Shown here: piece after piece, positions 18,919 to 29,393 of the stretch | Layout of the letters: every line of letters starts with the position of its first letter | Numbering within the stretch: the stretch's first letter is position 1 | NCBI GenBank assembly: GCA_038087015.1 | Contig: JASBNA010000042.1 | Coordinates: 62,001-126,000, forward strand | Direction: 5' to 3' | Source of the DNA: Cerrena zonata | Taxonomy: Eukaryota; Basidiomycota; Agaricomycetes; Polyporales; Cerrenaceae | DNA: 64,000 nucleotides | Made by a program: the position numbers and the translations under genes | Notes under the pieces: model-generated | Databases searched by the model: none | What the model was told of the DNA's origin: nothing | The model's input: only the letters and a program-made list of their open reading frames with translations

Positions 18919-20859
18919 ATGCCGAGTGTCAAGGAAAAAATTCTTTCTTTGAAGAGTAATGAAAGATTCATATCTTTCGAGTTTTTCCCTCCAAAGACGG
19001 ATGCAGGGTTCCGTAACTTATTGGCTAGGTTAAGTCGTATGCTGGCTTTGAATCCCTTATTTATTACAGTTACCTGGGGTGCTGGTGGTTCAACTAGTGA
19101 AAAGTCATTGGATTTAGCTGCTACTTGTCAAAAAGAATTGGGTCTCACCACTGTTTTACATTTGACTTGTACAAATACTAATAAAGAAATCATTGATGAT
19201 GCTTTATCAAAGGCCAAATCAAATGGGATAAGAAATATTTTAGCATTAAGAGGTGATCCTCCAAGAACTGAAGAATACTGGACTCCTAATTGTGATTTCA
19301 ATAATGCTGTTGACTTGGTAAGATATATAAAACAACAGTATGGTGACTATTTTTGTATTGGGGTAGCAGGTTATCCTGAAGGTCATGTTGACGGTTCTGA
19401 TAATTCACAACAAAGTATTGAAAAAGATATTCCTTACTTGATAGAAAAAATTGAAGCAGGTGCTGATTTTATCATCACTCAATTATTCTTTGATGTTGAT
19501 AAATTTTTAAACTACGAAAAAGTTTTAAGATCATATCCTCAACTTTCAAATATAATTTTGATTCCTGGTTTAATGCCAATCACTACGTATAAAGTTTTCA
19601 CGAGATCAACAAAACTTTCTCATGCCTCTGTTCCTGATGAAATTGCAACTAAATTACATGATGCAAGTGTTGATGATGATAAAGTTAAGTCTTTAGGTAT
19701 TGATATCATTGATGATATAATTACTAACATTGATAATCACACTGATAATCGTATAAGGGGTTATCACTTTTATTGTTTGAATTTAGAAAAAGCTGTCGCA
19801 TCAATCATTAATAAATCAAATGTTTTATTACCGATAATGGATCTTCATGAATCAGTTGATAATAATGATGACGCCATTGCTTCAGATTCTGATGACGATT
19901 TGGATGCTAACCAAGTTAGAATGAACAGAAGAAAATCTTCAATCGTTAATGAAAACGAACCCTCAACTTCAAAACAAGATGTCTTAAATGGTCAAAAAAG
20001 TCTAATTGGTAAAGCATTATTAGACGATAAGAAAACTTTGGTTGATATAAGTATCGGTAAAGGTGCTTTAGGTAAAGATGCTACTTGGGATGAATTTCCA
20101 AATGGTAGATTTGGTGATTCAAATTCTCCTGCTTATGGTGAGATTGATGGTTATGGTCCAACTTTAAAACTTCATTCAACCAAAGAAATTGAAAATACTT
20201 GGGGTTCTCCTGAATCTACTAAAGATATTATAAGAGTCTTTATTGACTATTTATCGAATAAAATTGATTTATTACCCTGGGTAGATACTGAGCTTAGTCC
20301 TGAAACCGCCTTAATTCAAGAAGAATTATTTGAATTAAATAATAAAGGTTGGTTCTCTCTAGCCTCTCAACCAGCTGTTGATGGCTGCAAATCATCCGAT
20401 AAAATTTTTGGTTGGGGTCCTTCGAATGGTGTCATATATCAAAAACCTTTTGTTGAATTATTCGTCCCCAAAAAAGATTGGAATGATATAATATATCCTC
20501 GCATGAAGTCTTGGTTTGACTCAAAAGTCGTTACATATTATCTTGGTGATTGTCAAAACAAAATTACTTCAAATTTATCTATTGGACCTAATTCCCATAA
20601 TAGTAAAAGTGCTATCACTTGGGGTGTTTTCCCTCTGAAAGAAGTTTTACAACCAACAATTATAGATTACGAATCATTCAAAGCTTGGAATGAAGAAGCA
20701 TTTTTACTTTGGTTGGAATGGGCTAGATGCTATAAGAAAACAACCAAATCTTTCGAAATATTAAATAATGTCTATAACGATTATTATTTAGTCAGTTTAA
20801 TTCATCATGATTTCAAAAATGAATCTGGTTTATGGGATGCCTTGCTCGGTAATGAATAA
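18919..20859 (+). CDS. MET12: MET12, methylenetetrahydrofolate reductase
   Basis: 646 aa, close to Met12 (657) and longer than Met13 (600). The N-terminal TIM-barrel reduces 5,10-methylene-THF to 5-methyl-THF. Landmarks are SFEFFPPKT, FITVTWGAGGST, HLTCTN, NILALRGDPP, GVAGYPEGH and ITQLFFDV. An acidic Ser-rich linker at about 315-360 leads to the C-terminal regulatory domain of eukaryotic MTHFRs (KDIIRVFIDYL, WGVFPLKEVLQP). The TWGAGG and PEGH blocks separate it from Met13. A CTG codon at residue 42 (RM-x-ALNPLF) sits where homologues have a small polar residue, so I read it as Ser. The frame is intact. Confidence 0.93.
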   Translation: MPSVKEKILSLKSNERFISFEFFPPKTDAGFRNLLARLSRMLALNPLFITVTWGAGGSTSEKSLDLAATCQKELGLTTVLHLTCTNTNKEIIDDALSKAKSNGIRNILALRGDPPRTEEYWTPNCDFNNAVDLVRYIKQQYGDYFCIGVAGYPEGHVDGSDNSQQSIEKDIPYLIEKIEAGADFIITQLFFDVDKFLNYEKVLRSYPQLSNIILIPGLMPITTYKVFTRSTKLSHASVPDEIATKLHDASVDDDKVKSLGIDIIDDIITNIDNHTDNRIRGYHFYCLNLEKAVASIINKSNVLLPIMDLHESVDNNDDAIASDSDDDLDANQVRMNRRKSSIVNENEPSTSKQDVLNGQKSLIGKALLDDKKTLVDISIGKGALGKDATWDEFPNGRFGDSNSPAYGEIDGYGPTLKLHSTKEIENTWGSPESTKDIIRVFIDYLSNKIDLLPWVDTELSPETALIQEELFELNNKGWFSLASQPAVDGCKSSDKIFGWGPSNGVIYQKPFVELFVPKKDWNDIIYPRMKSWFDSKVVTYYLGDCQNKITSNLSIGPNSHNSKSAITWGVFPLKEVLQPTIIDYESFKAWNEEAFLLWLEWARCYKKTTKSFEILNNVYNDYYLVSLIHHDFKNESGLWDALLGNE

Positions 20860-20960
20860 CTATCCTCAAAATCAAGACTTTAATTTATTTGAAGCCTCTT
20901 ATTGTATATACTTTTCTCTTATATAGCAACTCATTCAATATCAGCCCATGAAATAATATC

Positions 20961-21578
20961 TTAAGTCTTTTCAGGTAGCTTTAGCTCATTTTTTAAAACA
21001 GAAATGTACTTTCCAACCAAATTGCTATTCAATGTTTGAAATAAACGCGTATCACGTTCATCAATTCCCAAATATTGACAATTTATATTCTTCAACATAA
21101 GCATACCATTCATTATGGTAGTCCCCTTATTCACAATCAATCTACCTCCTAACGAAATCGAAAGTGGGATTTCCGAGTTATTATTTGTTCTTATAAAGGA
21201 TAGCTTGTCATCATATTCATAAGCATAGCAGTAGTTGTCAAAGTTATCTTTCAAAACTAACTTATAAACATCATTCGATGACCACCCAGTATTAGCATTA
21301 AGGTTTGTAGTGCCATTTTCACTATCCATCTCTACCAGAGTAATAACCTTATTCGAGCCTCTTTTAGATTTCCCTTTAGATTTACTGACTCTATCCACTG
21401 ATACACTATTAGGATCTTCATATTCTTTCCATTGATCTAGCTGATTTAGACGCGATTTACTGATATTATGGATGTGTATAACATAAAAAAGTATTGGAAC
21501 TTGTGTCTGGGTTTCAGGTATATTTGCAAAATGCTGAGATATGAACTGATTCCTTGTTGCCGTTGCTAGACTATTCAT
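20961..21578 (-). CDS. RMI1: RMI1, OB-fold subunit of the Sgs1-Top3-Rmi1 complex
   Basis: 205 aa, short like yeast Rmi1 (241). The segment PLSISLGGRLIVNKGTTIMNGMLMLKNINCQYLGI near residues 140-175 matches the Rmi1 OB-fold core (G-x-K/R-L plus NG-x-L-x-L-x...LGG/I). The N-terminal part has helices (RNQFISQHFANIP) as in the DUF1767 region, and a Lys/Ser-rich loop. Rmi1 stimulates Top3 to dissolve double Holliday junctions. It is divergent from RAD1 with a 159 bp gap. Identification rests on one conserved block, so it is moderate. Confidence 0.7.
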   Translation of the reverse strand: MNSLATATRNQFISQHFANIPETQTQVPILFYVIHIHNISKSRLNQLDQWKEYEDPNSVSVDRVSKSKGKSKRGSNKVITLVEMDSENGTTNLNANTGWSSNDVYKLVLKDNFDNYCYAYEYDDKLSFIRTNNNSEIPLSISLGGRLIVNKGTTIMNGMLMLKNINCQYLGIDERDTRLFQTLNSNLVGKYISVLKNELKLPEKT

Positions 21579-21737
21579 CTTTTCCCATTAACCTTAGACG
21601 GAGTTGATCCAATTCTAACTGAGTTTTATGAAATAAGTTGAAGATCTGGTTGCGCAATAAAAAAAAATCAACTTTAGAAGCGAAAATCCATCTCTTTATC
21701 TTGCTAAGAGAGTCGAGAATCAGTTCATGCTACTATA

Positions 21738-24700
21738 ATGTCCTTGTTCGTCAATGATGACGATGACAACGAGACTTATGTTGATGAAGGCATCAACGAT
21801 GTTATTTTGCAACAAAGTCAAACACCTAGTTTAAAGGAAGAAGCGAACGAGGAACAAGACCCTACTCGACCATCAATTCCAGTGGTTTTCGAAGATCCTC
21901 CAGATATCACGCCTATCTATGAGTCTAAAGAAGTTGGATGCCTATTGCCATTGCTGTTTCAGCAAGAAGTTGTGGAAGATATGTTATCTAAAGATGGTTT
22001 ACTTGTGTTGGGAAGAGGGTTAGGCTGGGAGATAATAGCAGCCAATCTACTATACGCGTTGAGTTCCCCTTCTATATCTCTTGTGACTGGAGACAGGCAG
22101 GAAAGTAAAAGAAGCTTGGTACTCTTGGTGAATGCTAAAGAAGAAGAAAACATTAAGTTAAGCGATATCTTAACTGAACTCCATTGGGCAAATACAACAT
22201 CTATTAATCGTTCATCACCTGAAAACGAAGGTGCTAGACTGAGCGATGAATATGGCGAATTGACTGACCTGGATCGATCACCTCTTACAATTATTGGTGG
22301 TGATATTACTAGTGCCGATAAGCGTAGGCGAACTTACGATTGCGGAGGAATTGTCTCTGTAACTTCTAGAGTTTTGGTAGTGGACTTGTTATCGGGTATT
22401 TTATCACCTCATGATATTACTGGGCTTTTCATTTTACATGCTGAACGAATAAAGGAAACATCTAATGAATCTTTTATTGTGAACTTATACCGTGATACAA
22501 ATGACTGGGGGTTTGTCAAAGCTATATCTGATAAACCCGAAGCATTTACGGGCTTTACTCCTTTAGCTACTAATCTTAAATACTTAAGATTGTCAAATGT
22601 ATTCTTATGGCCTCGTTTTCATGTTGAAGTTTCTTCTTCCTTAACGTATAAGGGTAAACACTCAAGACAACAAAAGCTCGAAGCAGACAGAAGTCGTTAT
22701 GTTACAGAAATCAATGTGCAATTATCTACGAACATGAGGAAAATACAATCCGCTTTATTGGCATGTATACAGTCCTGTTTACAAGAGTTGAAAAGGCATA
22801 ATCCATCATTAGCTACTGAATATTGGGATATGGAGAATATCCATGATATCGATTTTGTCCCCAGAATAAGGATTTCGTTAGATTCACAATGGCATAGAAT
22901 TACATGGACTTCAAAACAATTAGTATATGATTTAGCAACTTTGAAGGATTTACTTAGTGATTTATTGGTTGTTGATTCGTTGACGTATTATCAAACTGTA
23001 CAAAGTCTAGTTAATGTTCAAGCAAAGTCTGAAGCAGTAGGAATGACAACTACAGCAAACCTGCAACCTTGGCTAGGAGTTCCAGAAGCCGATACCGTTA
23101 TATCTCGTGCAAGGGACAGAGCATTCCGGGAAACTAAAGTTTCAAAGTCAAAAGATACAATACAATCTGCGGGTATTGAGGTTAATGATCTTGATGAAGT
23201 GAAAGAGGATCAATTGAACTACTATATCCGTAACTATGTTTTAGAAGAGCAGCCCAAATGGGATCAACTAGGACTACTTCTTGATGACATCATGTATGAA
23301 AAATCGCACAATAACAATCCAAGAACCGATGGTCCTGTTCTTATTATGTGTTCCAACACTAGAACTGCTAAACAAATAAGTAATTTAATACCGAAGTTGA
23401 AAAAGGAAGAAAACAGTATGACTGGTAAAAAAAGGTTTAGTGCAAAGAAATATATGGTTTCGAAGTTGAGAGATTATAGAGCTTGGAGAGAGACCATATA
23501 TGCAACAAGGAGAATCAAAGCTGATATGGATAAACAAGATGAAACTGGTGCGGCGGGAGATACAGAAGGGACAAATAATGAAGAATTGCAAATGTCTAAG
23601 ACGTTTACTCGTGGTAGAGGAACACCATTGAGCAAAAGAAGGAGAACTCGAGGGGCTTCCAGTGTTGCAAACGTCCAAAGACTTTATTCTGGATCGGTCC
23701 AAGAGAAGAATTCTGAGCCAGTAGATCTCGATGATGAAATTATAGAAAACCTTGAGAATGAAGTTGGACAAAGCGACGATGAAGGTGACTTTGATATTGA
23801 GGATGACGAAAAAATATTCGAAAGTATTGGTAAAAATGATGAAATTCAAGAAGTTGATGGGCTTTTTGTTAAGATGAAGGTGGTGGATTTGTTGTTGGGG
23901 ATGAGGATGTACAGGAGATTCAAGATAAAAGTCAGTATAGAAGCACCCCGAACTTCATATTCGAGCACATTGATATATTTGACCAGATTATTGTTGAATC
24001 ATACGATGAAGCTATTAATGATGCATTATTGCAGGAAATATCCCCCGCTTATATTATAATGTATGAACCAAGTTTGTCATTTATAAGAAGAGTTGAGATG
24101 TATCAAGCCATTAATAGGGATACACCAGCAAGAACTTACTTCATGTATTATGGGACTTCAGTTGAAGAACAAAGTCATTTATTAAATATTAGAAAAGAAA
24201 AGGAAGCTTTCACCAAATTAATTAGAGAGAAAGCATCATTGAGTAAGAATTTTGCAACCGAAGTTGATAATTGGAAATTTCAATTACAAAAGAAACAAGC
24301 TGTTAATACTAGGATAGCAGGAGGAGCAAGGTTCAGAAGTGATGATGATGAATTGCAAGTGGTTGTTGATGTAAGAGAATTTAGGTCAGCATTACCAAAT
24401 TTGCTTTATAGAGTTGGTATCAAAGTTGTTCCATGTATGATTACAGTAGGTGATTATATTGTCTCACCCAAGATATGTATCGAAAGAAAGGCGATTCCTG
24501 ATTTAATATCAAGTTTCAAGAGTGGGAGATTATACACTCAGTGTGAGCAGATGTTCAGACATTATGAAATGCCTACTTTATTGATTGAATTTGATGCCAA
24601 TCACTCATTTTCATTTGAACCCTTTTCCGAGACTAATCGAAATAAACTGGCTCCTACGAATCCAATAGCTGCTAAGCTCGTAGGGCAAGATATACAATCC

Positions 24701-25069
24701 AAGATCATAATGTTGCTAATTGCGTTTCCTAAACTTAAAATCATATGGTCATCATCGTCATACGAAACCGCACAAATATTCTTGGAATTGAAGTCCAATC
24801 AAGAGGAACCAGATATTGCCAGTGCCATATCGAAGGGAGTTGATTCACAGATTAAGAGCAATGATGGCGGACCACCAATGTATAATGATGATGCCATTGA
24901 CCTTTTACAGAATATCCCCGGTATCAATAATGTCAATTATTATAATGTAATTCAAAAAGTAAGGAGTATTGAAGACTTGGTTCAGTTGCCACTAGAGGCC
25001 TTTCATGAACTTCTTGGTCAAGAAAATGGGAATAAGGCATTTAACTTTATAAGTAATGCAGTTAAGTAA
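21738..25069 (+). CDS. RAD1: RAD1, XPF-family structure-specific endonuclease (one frameshift)
   Basis: About 1110 aa when one break is read through; yeast Rad1 is 1100. An inactive SF2 helicase-like N-terminal half includes LPLLFQQEVVEDML and LVLGRGLGWE. The ERCC4 nuclease follows, with VVDVREFRSALP and the catalytic IERKAIPDLISSFKSG. A C-terminal (HhH)2 domain (LLQNIPGINNVNYYNVI) binds Rad10. It cuts 5' of lesions in nucleotide excision repair and trims 3' flaps in recombination. At 23871-23872 the frame is lost: reading AAA in place of AA gives VKDEGGGFVVGDEDVQ..., continuous with IIVESYDEAI and the nuclease half. Both halves are well conserved, so I favour an indel error over a pseudogene. 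Confidence 0.9.
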
Positions 25070-25403
25070 GATAATAGATAGATGATTTAATGTAATTTAT
25101 TCAAGATGTATATTGATTTATGTAAAAAATTTTCAAAATTTGAAAAAACTTACAAGCCCGGTAATTTTTAATTCAGATCTCATATACAAACAAGTCAATT
25201 GTCAAGATCCATCAACGCAGCTTATACTACGAAGTTAGTATTCGGTTGGTAGTATTAATGACTGCCAAATCAAACTTTCCTATTTTGGACGGTTTGTTTA
25301 TCTTCAAAACCTCCTTTTTTTTTTTGTTTTGTTAGCGCTTTGGTGTTGCTAAAAGAAGGATACAATCCAGATCACCCAATTTTTGAAGTTAGGATCTACA
25401 AGG
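25070..25403. other. Gap: RAD1 3' region and YVC1 promoter
   Basis: 334 bp, AT-rich. A pyrimidine run at about 25310-25335 sits 70-95 bp before the channel ATG. GTTAGTATTCGGTTGGTAGTATTAA-type repeated TAGTATT elements occur at about 25231-25258. No gene recognised. Confidence 0.35.
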
Positions 25404-27161
25404 ATGTTTAGAGCCAGAACCTATAGTACCAGTAAGGAGGGAAATCGAATAGGTGAATTCAAAAGTTTATATTTTCAGATCAAAAAACACCTTGATAAGG
25501 TGAACATTAGTTTGAAGTATGAACAATTGAAAACCCCTGAGATATATTCTACATTGGTTAAATCAATAGTGGAGAAGTTATTACCAGTGAATAACATATA
25601 CATGATATATGTTTTATTGTTGGTAAGGTATGAATATATGATACAATCTGAAAATGATTTGATGAAGTACGATTTATTGATGACCAAAGCCAATTTGAGT
25701 GAGATATTGGCAATCAGGATGTTAAGAGAGTACAGATCGGTTGATAGAACCAATATGCTATTCATCAACACTCCAGTGAAGGGAACACCATTGAACGTTA
25801 TCGAGTTAACGATATTATCAAAACTGAAGAAATTCTTATCGCAACCAATTATAGTACATATACTTGATAAGTTTTATAAGGGGAATCTTGTTATTAAGCA
25901 ATATAAGAATGAGAATGAAGAAAACGGTTTATTGATTGATAATGTGGTTGACCACCAGTATGAAAGAGTATCGATTGGCAAGATGATAAGCCGATCTAAT
26001 AAGGTTCCAAAATATCAATCGATAATTATAAATATGAAATATATTGGATTAACTGTTTTATACTTGATATTCATGAATGGACAAAACAAGTATGCCGAGA
26101 TAATGTTTTGGATCCTTGGACTAAGTTTCAATATTGAAATGGCTATAAAATTTTATCATATCGAATACATTTTCCTTAAAAAAATCCTATGGACGTACGT
26201 CGATATGGTTATATTATTAATGATTGACGTATGTTTTATATTGAAAGTTAGTGACATTCAGTATCAGGATTATTTCAGTATATTATCAATAATCTTGTTT
26301 CCTCGGATTCTATCAATCTTTAATAATTATGAATTTTTCCATATGATCATACTTTCATTCAAGAAAATGTTATGGAATATGATTGGAATGTTTATACTTT
26401 TTTTATCCTTGATATTTGGGTTTTTCATTTGCTTTATCAGTTTAACCATTAACAAAAGCAATTATGAAATTGCCTTTGATATGTTGAAAGTATTTTTTGG
26501 TTTCACTCCGGCCATTTGGACCAATTGGGATAACTATACTGATATGGGCAAAGTTGTTCAAATGAGTTACTTATTCTTGATCCAATTCATTATCAATACT
26601 ATATTGGCAATTGTATTGGGGAACATTTTTGTTAAAATAAACCAAAGTAATAAGGAAGAATTTGAATATTTCAAAACTATTAATCTAATCATATACTTAA
26701 AATGGAGTCAGTTAAATGAAAATTTCTTATTGAAATTATTGAAATTCCCCATTGTGATTCAAATATTCGTTTATGAATTATTAAATTCTTTTTTCTCTAA
26801 GAGAAAAGAACAAGTTAAAACTTTCCAATTCTTCGATAAGGAGGATTACGAAGAAGTGAGAAGCAGAAGATTCAGTAACGCTACTTTCAAGAAGAAGCTT
26901 CTTCCAGTCCAATCGATATCCACTCTAGGCATCCGAAGTGCATCAACTGACTCGACGTTCATCGATGAAATATTAAACAAGAAATACCCCACCAAACTAC
27001 ATAAAGTAACCTCCAATAATCTGGAATCGGCGAAAAACGATGAATTAATGAAAAAATTAGATGATCTACAAGATACCATGAACAATCTAGTCAACGATCG
27101 ATTTGACCACGATCTGGTTTATCTAAATAACTCTGACCAAGACTCTGATTATGAAATCTAG
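25404..27161 (+). CDS. YVC1: YVC1-type vacuolar TRP cation channel
   Basis: 585 aa from the ATG at 25404; the frame opens earlier only at TTG. The family forms the Ca2+-release channel of the yeast vacuole. The soluble N-terminal part contains TPLNVIELTILSKLKKFL and PIIVHILDKFYKGNLV, typical of Yvc1. About six hydrophobic spans lie between residues 210 and 425. The pore-region motif FGFTPAIWTNWDNYTDMG precedes the last span. The cytosolic tail carries Arg/Ser-rich and acidic segments and ends DSDQDSDYEI, similar in place to the acidic Ca2+-sensing stretch of Yvc1. It is shorter than S. cerevisiae Yvc1 (675), and a paralogue cannot be excluded. Confidence 0.82.
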   Translation: MFRARTYSTSKEGNRIGEFKSLYFQIKKHLDKVNISLKYEQLKTPEIYSTLVKSIVEKLLPVNNIYMIYVLLLVRYEYMIQSENDLMKYDLLMTKANLSEILAIRMLREYRSVDRTNMLFINTPVKGTPLNVIELTILSKLKKFLSQPIIVHILDKFYKGNLVIKQYKNENEENGLLIDNVVDHQYERVSIGKMISRSNKVPKYQSIIINMKYIGLTVLYLIFMNGQNKYAEIMFWILGLSFNIEMAIKFYHIEYIFLKKILWTYVDMVILLMIDVCFILKVSDIQYQDYFSILSIILFPRILSIFNNYEFFHMIILSFKKMLWNMIGMFILFLSLIFGFFICFISLTINKSNYEIAFDMLKVFFGFTPAIWTNWDNYTDMGKVVQMSYLFLIQFIINTILAIVLGNIFVKINQSNKEEFEYFKTINLIIYLKWSQLNENFLLKLLKFPIVIQIFVYELLNSFFSKRKEQVKTFQFFDKEDYEEVRSRRFSNATFKKKLLPVQSISTLGIRSASTDSTFIDEILNKKYPTKLHKVTSNNLESAKNDELMKKLDDLQDTMNNLVNDRFDHDLVYLNNSDQDSDYEI

Positions 27162-27651
27162 AGTGTCTAGACTTGCAGACGGATTACATTTGCAGCTAAT
27201 TCCACTGGTTGCAGTTAAACCGTCCGATCCTCGGCCAGTTGCACGGATCTTTACCCAAAATGGTAAATTGTGCTTGATTTAACTTTTCCAAGGCAAAAAA
27301 TGCGAATCGCCAGTGATTATTTGTGCGGAGTTTGATTTGCTGAGTTTAGAGGTACGGAGTCTGTGATTTTGTTAATTCCATCAAATGACAAAGTTTGCAT
27401 TATCATTCACAAGATACTAGAGCTTATTAATTTTTTATTTTTTTATTGTTACTTCCTCCTGATTCTTTTTTGTTTTTTTTTGTTCGACATTTATATATCT
27501 TTGAGGATCCCAGGTTGTTTATTTATTCTTTATCAGTAGTGATTTATCCTCAATATATATTTTGGCTCTGATAATTTTTTTTTTGGACCTTTTTTTTTTT
27601 TCTCTCTTTCTTTCGGTTACTGTTTTTTGATTGAAAAATTTTTAGTACTCG
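27162..27651. other. Gap: YVC1 3' region and HEM3 promoter/leader
   Basis: 490 bp. CCTCGG occurs at 27229-27234. Several T tracts lie at 27430-27480, 27565-27580 and 27588-27601, making a long pyrimidine-rich HEM3 leader. No gene and no splice signals seen. Confidence 0.4.
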
Positions 27652-28815
27652 ATGCCTCATAGACAACAGTTTCTTTTGACACCAGATTCAACACCTATCA
27701 TGACCACCACCTCCTCACCAAACATTCCAAACAACCATATTCAGATCGGAGGAAGAAAATCACAGTTAGCGGTGAGACAATCTGAAATTGTCCGGGATTA
27801 TATTATTGGGAAATATCCGCATTTATCATGTTCCATATTAGCTTTAAGTACATTAGGAGATAAAGTTCAAAGTAAACCATTATATTCATTTGGAGGGAAA
27901 GCGTTATGGACCAAAGAATTGGAGATATTGTTACTTGAACAGATTGAAGAATACCCCCAACTTGATTTGATTGTTCATTCGTTAAAAGATATGCCAACCA
28001 ATTTACCGGATGAATTTGAATTAGGATGTATATTAGACCGTCAAGATCCCACCGATGCTTTAGTTATGAAAAAGGGATCTTCATATAAGACATTAAAAGA
28101 TTTACCTGATGGAAGTGTTGTGGGAACATCATCAGTACGTAGATCGTCACAATTATTGAAAAACTATCCAAAATTAAAATTTGAAAGTGTTCGGGGGAAT
28201 TTACAAACAAGAATATCCAAATTAGACTCTGAAAATTCTCCATTTGAATGTTTGATCTTAGCAAGTGCTGGTTTGCAAAGAGTTGGTTTAGGAAATCGAA
28301 TCACTTGTAGTTTACAAGCTCCAGATATGTATTATGCCGTTGGTCAAGGAGCATTAGGAGTGGAAATTAGAAAAGACGATTACTTAATGAAGGAAATATT
28401 AAGATCAATTGAAGATTTACCAACTACTTATTGTTGTCTTGCAGAACGTTCATTAATGAGACATTTAGAAGGAGGTTGTTCAGTACCAATTGGTGTACAT
28501 ACTAATTTCAATCAAGAAACAAATGAATTAATATTTAAAGGGTTGGTTGTTAGTCCCGATGGTACTCAAAGCGTTGAAGATGAACTTATTACGAAAATTA
28601 ATAATAAAAATGATGCTGAACAAGCTGGTATTAATTTAGGTGATTTATTAATTAGTAAAGGTGGTAAAGAAATTTTAAATGCAATCAATTTTGAAAAAAT
28701 CAATCAACCTCCATCTCCAGTTCCTTCAGTTGCATCTAGTGAACCGGCAATTATCGAAGATCAACACCATCCTAATCCTACCCATGATGATCTGATCAAA
28801 GTTGCAATCAATTAA
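27652..28815 (+). CDS. HEM3: HEM3, porphobilinogen deaminase
   Basis: 387 aa. It condenses four porphobilinogen units to hydroxymethylbilane in cytosolic haem synthesis. Landmarks are IGGRKSQLAVRQSE near 32-45, FGGKALWTKELE, LDLIVHSLKDMPT, SVVGTSSVRRSSQL, VRGNLQTRISKL, YAVGQGALGVEIR and EGGCSVPIGVH, whose cysteine holds the dipyrromethane cofactor. The conserved fold begins near residue 30, so translation could also start at the internal ATG near 27700 (MTTTSSPN). The C-terminal Pro/Ser/His-rich tail after about 355 is not conserved. Confidence 0.96.
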   Translation: MPHRQQFLLTPDSTPIMTTTSSPNIPNNHIQIGGRKSQLAVRQSEIVRDYIIGKYPHLSCSILALSTLGDKVQSKPLYSFGGKALWTKELEILLLEQIEEYPQLDLIVHSLKDMPTNLPDEFELGCILDRQDPTDALVMKKGSSYKTLKDLPDGSVVGTSSVRRSSQLLKNYPKLKFESVRGNLQTRISKLDSENSPFECLILASAGLQRVGLGNRITCSLQAPDMYYAVGQGALGVEIRKDDYLMKEILRSIEDLPTTYCCLAERSLMRHLEGGCSVPIGVHTNFNQETNELIFKGLVVSPDGTQSVEDELITKINNKNDAEQAGINLGDLLISKGGKEILNAINFEKINQPPSPVPSVASSEPAIIEDQHHPNPTHDDLIKVAIN

Positions 28816-29393
28816 ATCATCTCATATATTCTTTAACGACCAATTAACGATTCTATATTCATTTCTCGAATCATTCTCGCTACAATTGTCATCAATTGTC
28901 ATAACCACTCTCACCTGATACGGTGTCAGTGTCTATTTATTTATTTATTGCCATATAAAACTTTGTTCTGTACATAGCTTCTCTACTCGTTTATTTGCAT
29001 CCCCCACCCCACCCATCTCTTCATAATATTAAACTATAAACTACTACAATTGGCCCATCTAACCCCATTTATAATCAGCTAATCATAGTTGATCTTCCGA
29101 TGTACTTGTCTGATTTTGTCCCGAGCACTGCGCAAAAAGTGCGAACTTCGGTTTTGGCAGCGGGACACGCCCCGGAGGCTCATCGTCGTATAGCTCGTTT
29201 ACTTCGTTTAGGCAAATATCCGGTATTTTCGTTTGGTGTCAAAATTTTTTTTTCTTTTTTATTAGTGAGTAGCACGATTCTATACGAGGATAATAAGCAG
29301 AGTATCCAAGTTATATAAGTATACTTCTTAGTCTTTTAGATCAGTCCTTCGCTATAGAACACCAGTCTCCCCATAGATCATCAGCTTCCCAGT
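28816..29393 (+). promoter_or_regulatory. HEM3 3' region and ERG3 promoter
   Basis: 578 bp. The ERG3-proximal half (29100-29390) contains a 72-codon open frame that I reject as coding. Instead it holds three tandem sterol-type elements, listed separately at 29186-29210. A C-rich stretch (CATCCCCCACCCCACCCATC) lies at 28998-29017. Confidence 0.55.
29186..29210 (+). promoter_or_regulatory. Three tandem sterol response (Upc2-type) elements upstream of ERG3
   Basis: TCGTATA at 29186-29192, TCGTTTA at 29195-29201 and TCGTTTA at 29204-29210, all in the same orientation with 2-bp spacers. That gives a 9-bp period, just under one helical turn. TCGTATA/TCGTTTA is the core bound by Upc2/Ecm22 zinc-cluster regulators in ergosterol promoters. 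The cluster lies 184-208 bp upstream of the ERG3 ATG. Confidence 0.8.

Noticed and set aside
29100..29318. 72-codon plus-strand open frame upstream of ERG3
   Set aside because: It coincides with the sterol-element promoter, resembles no family, and has unrelated codon use.
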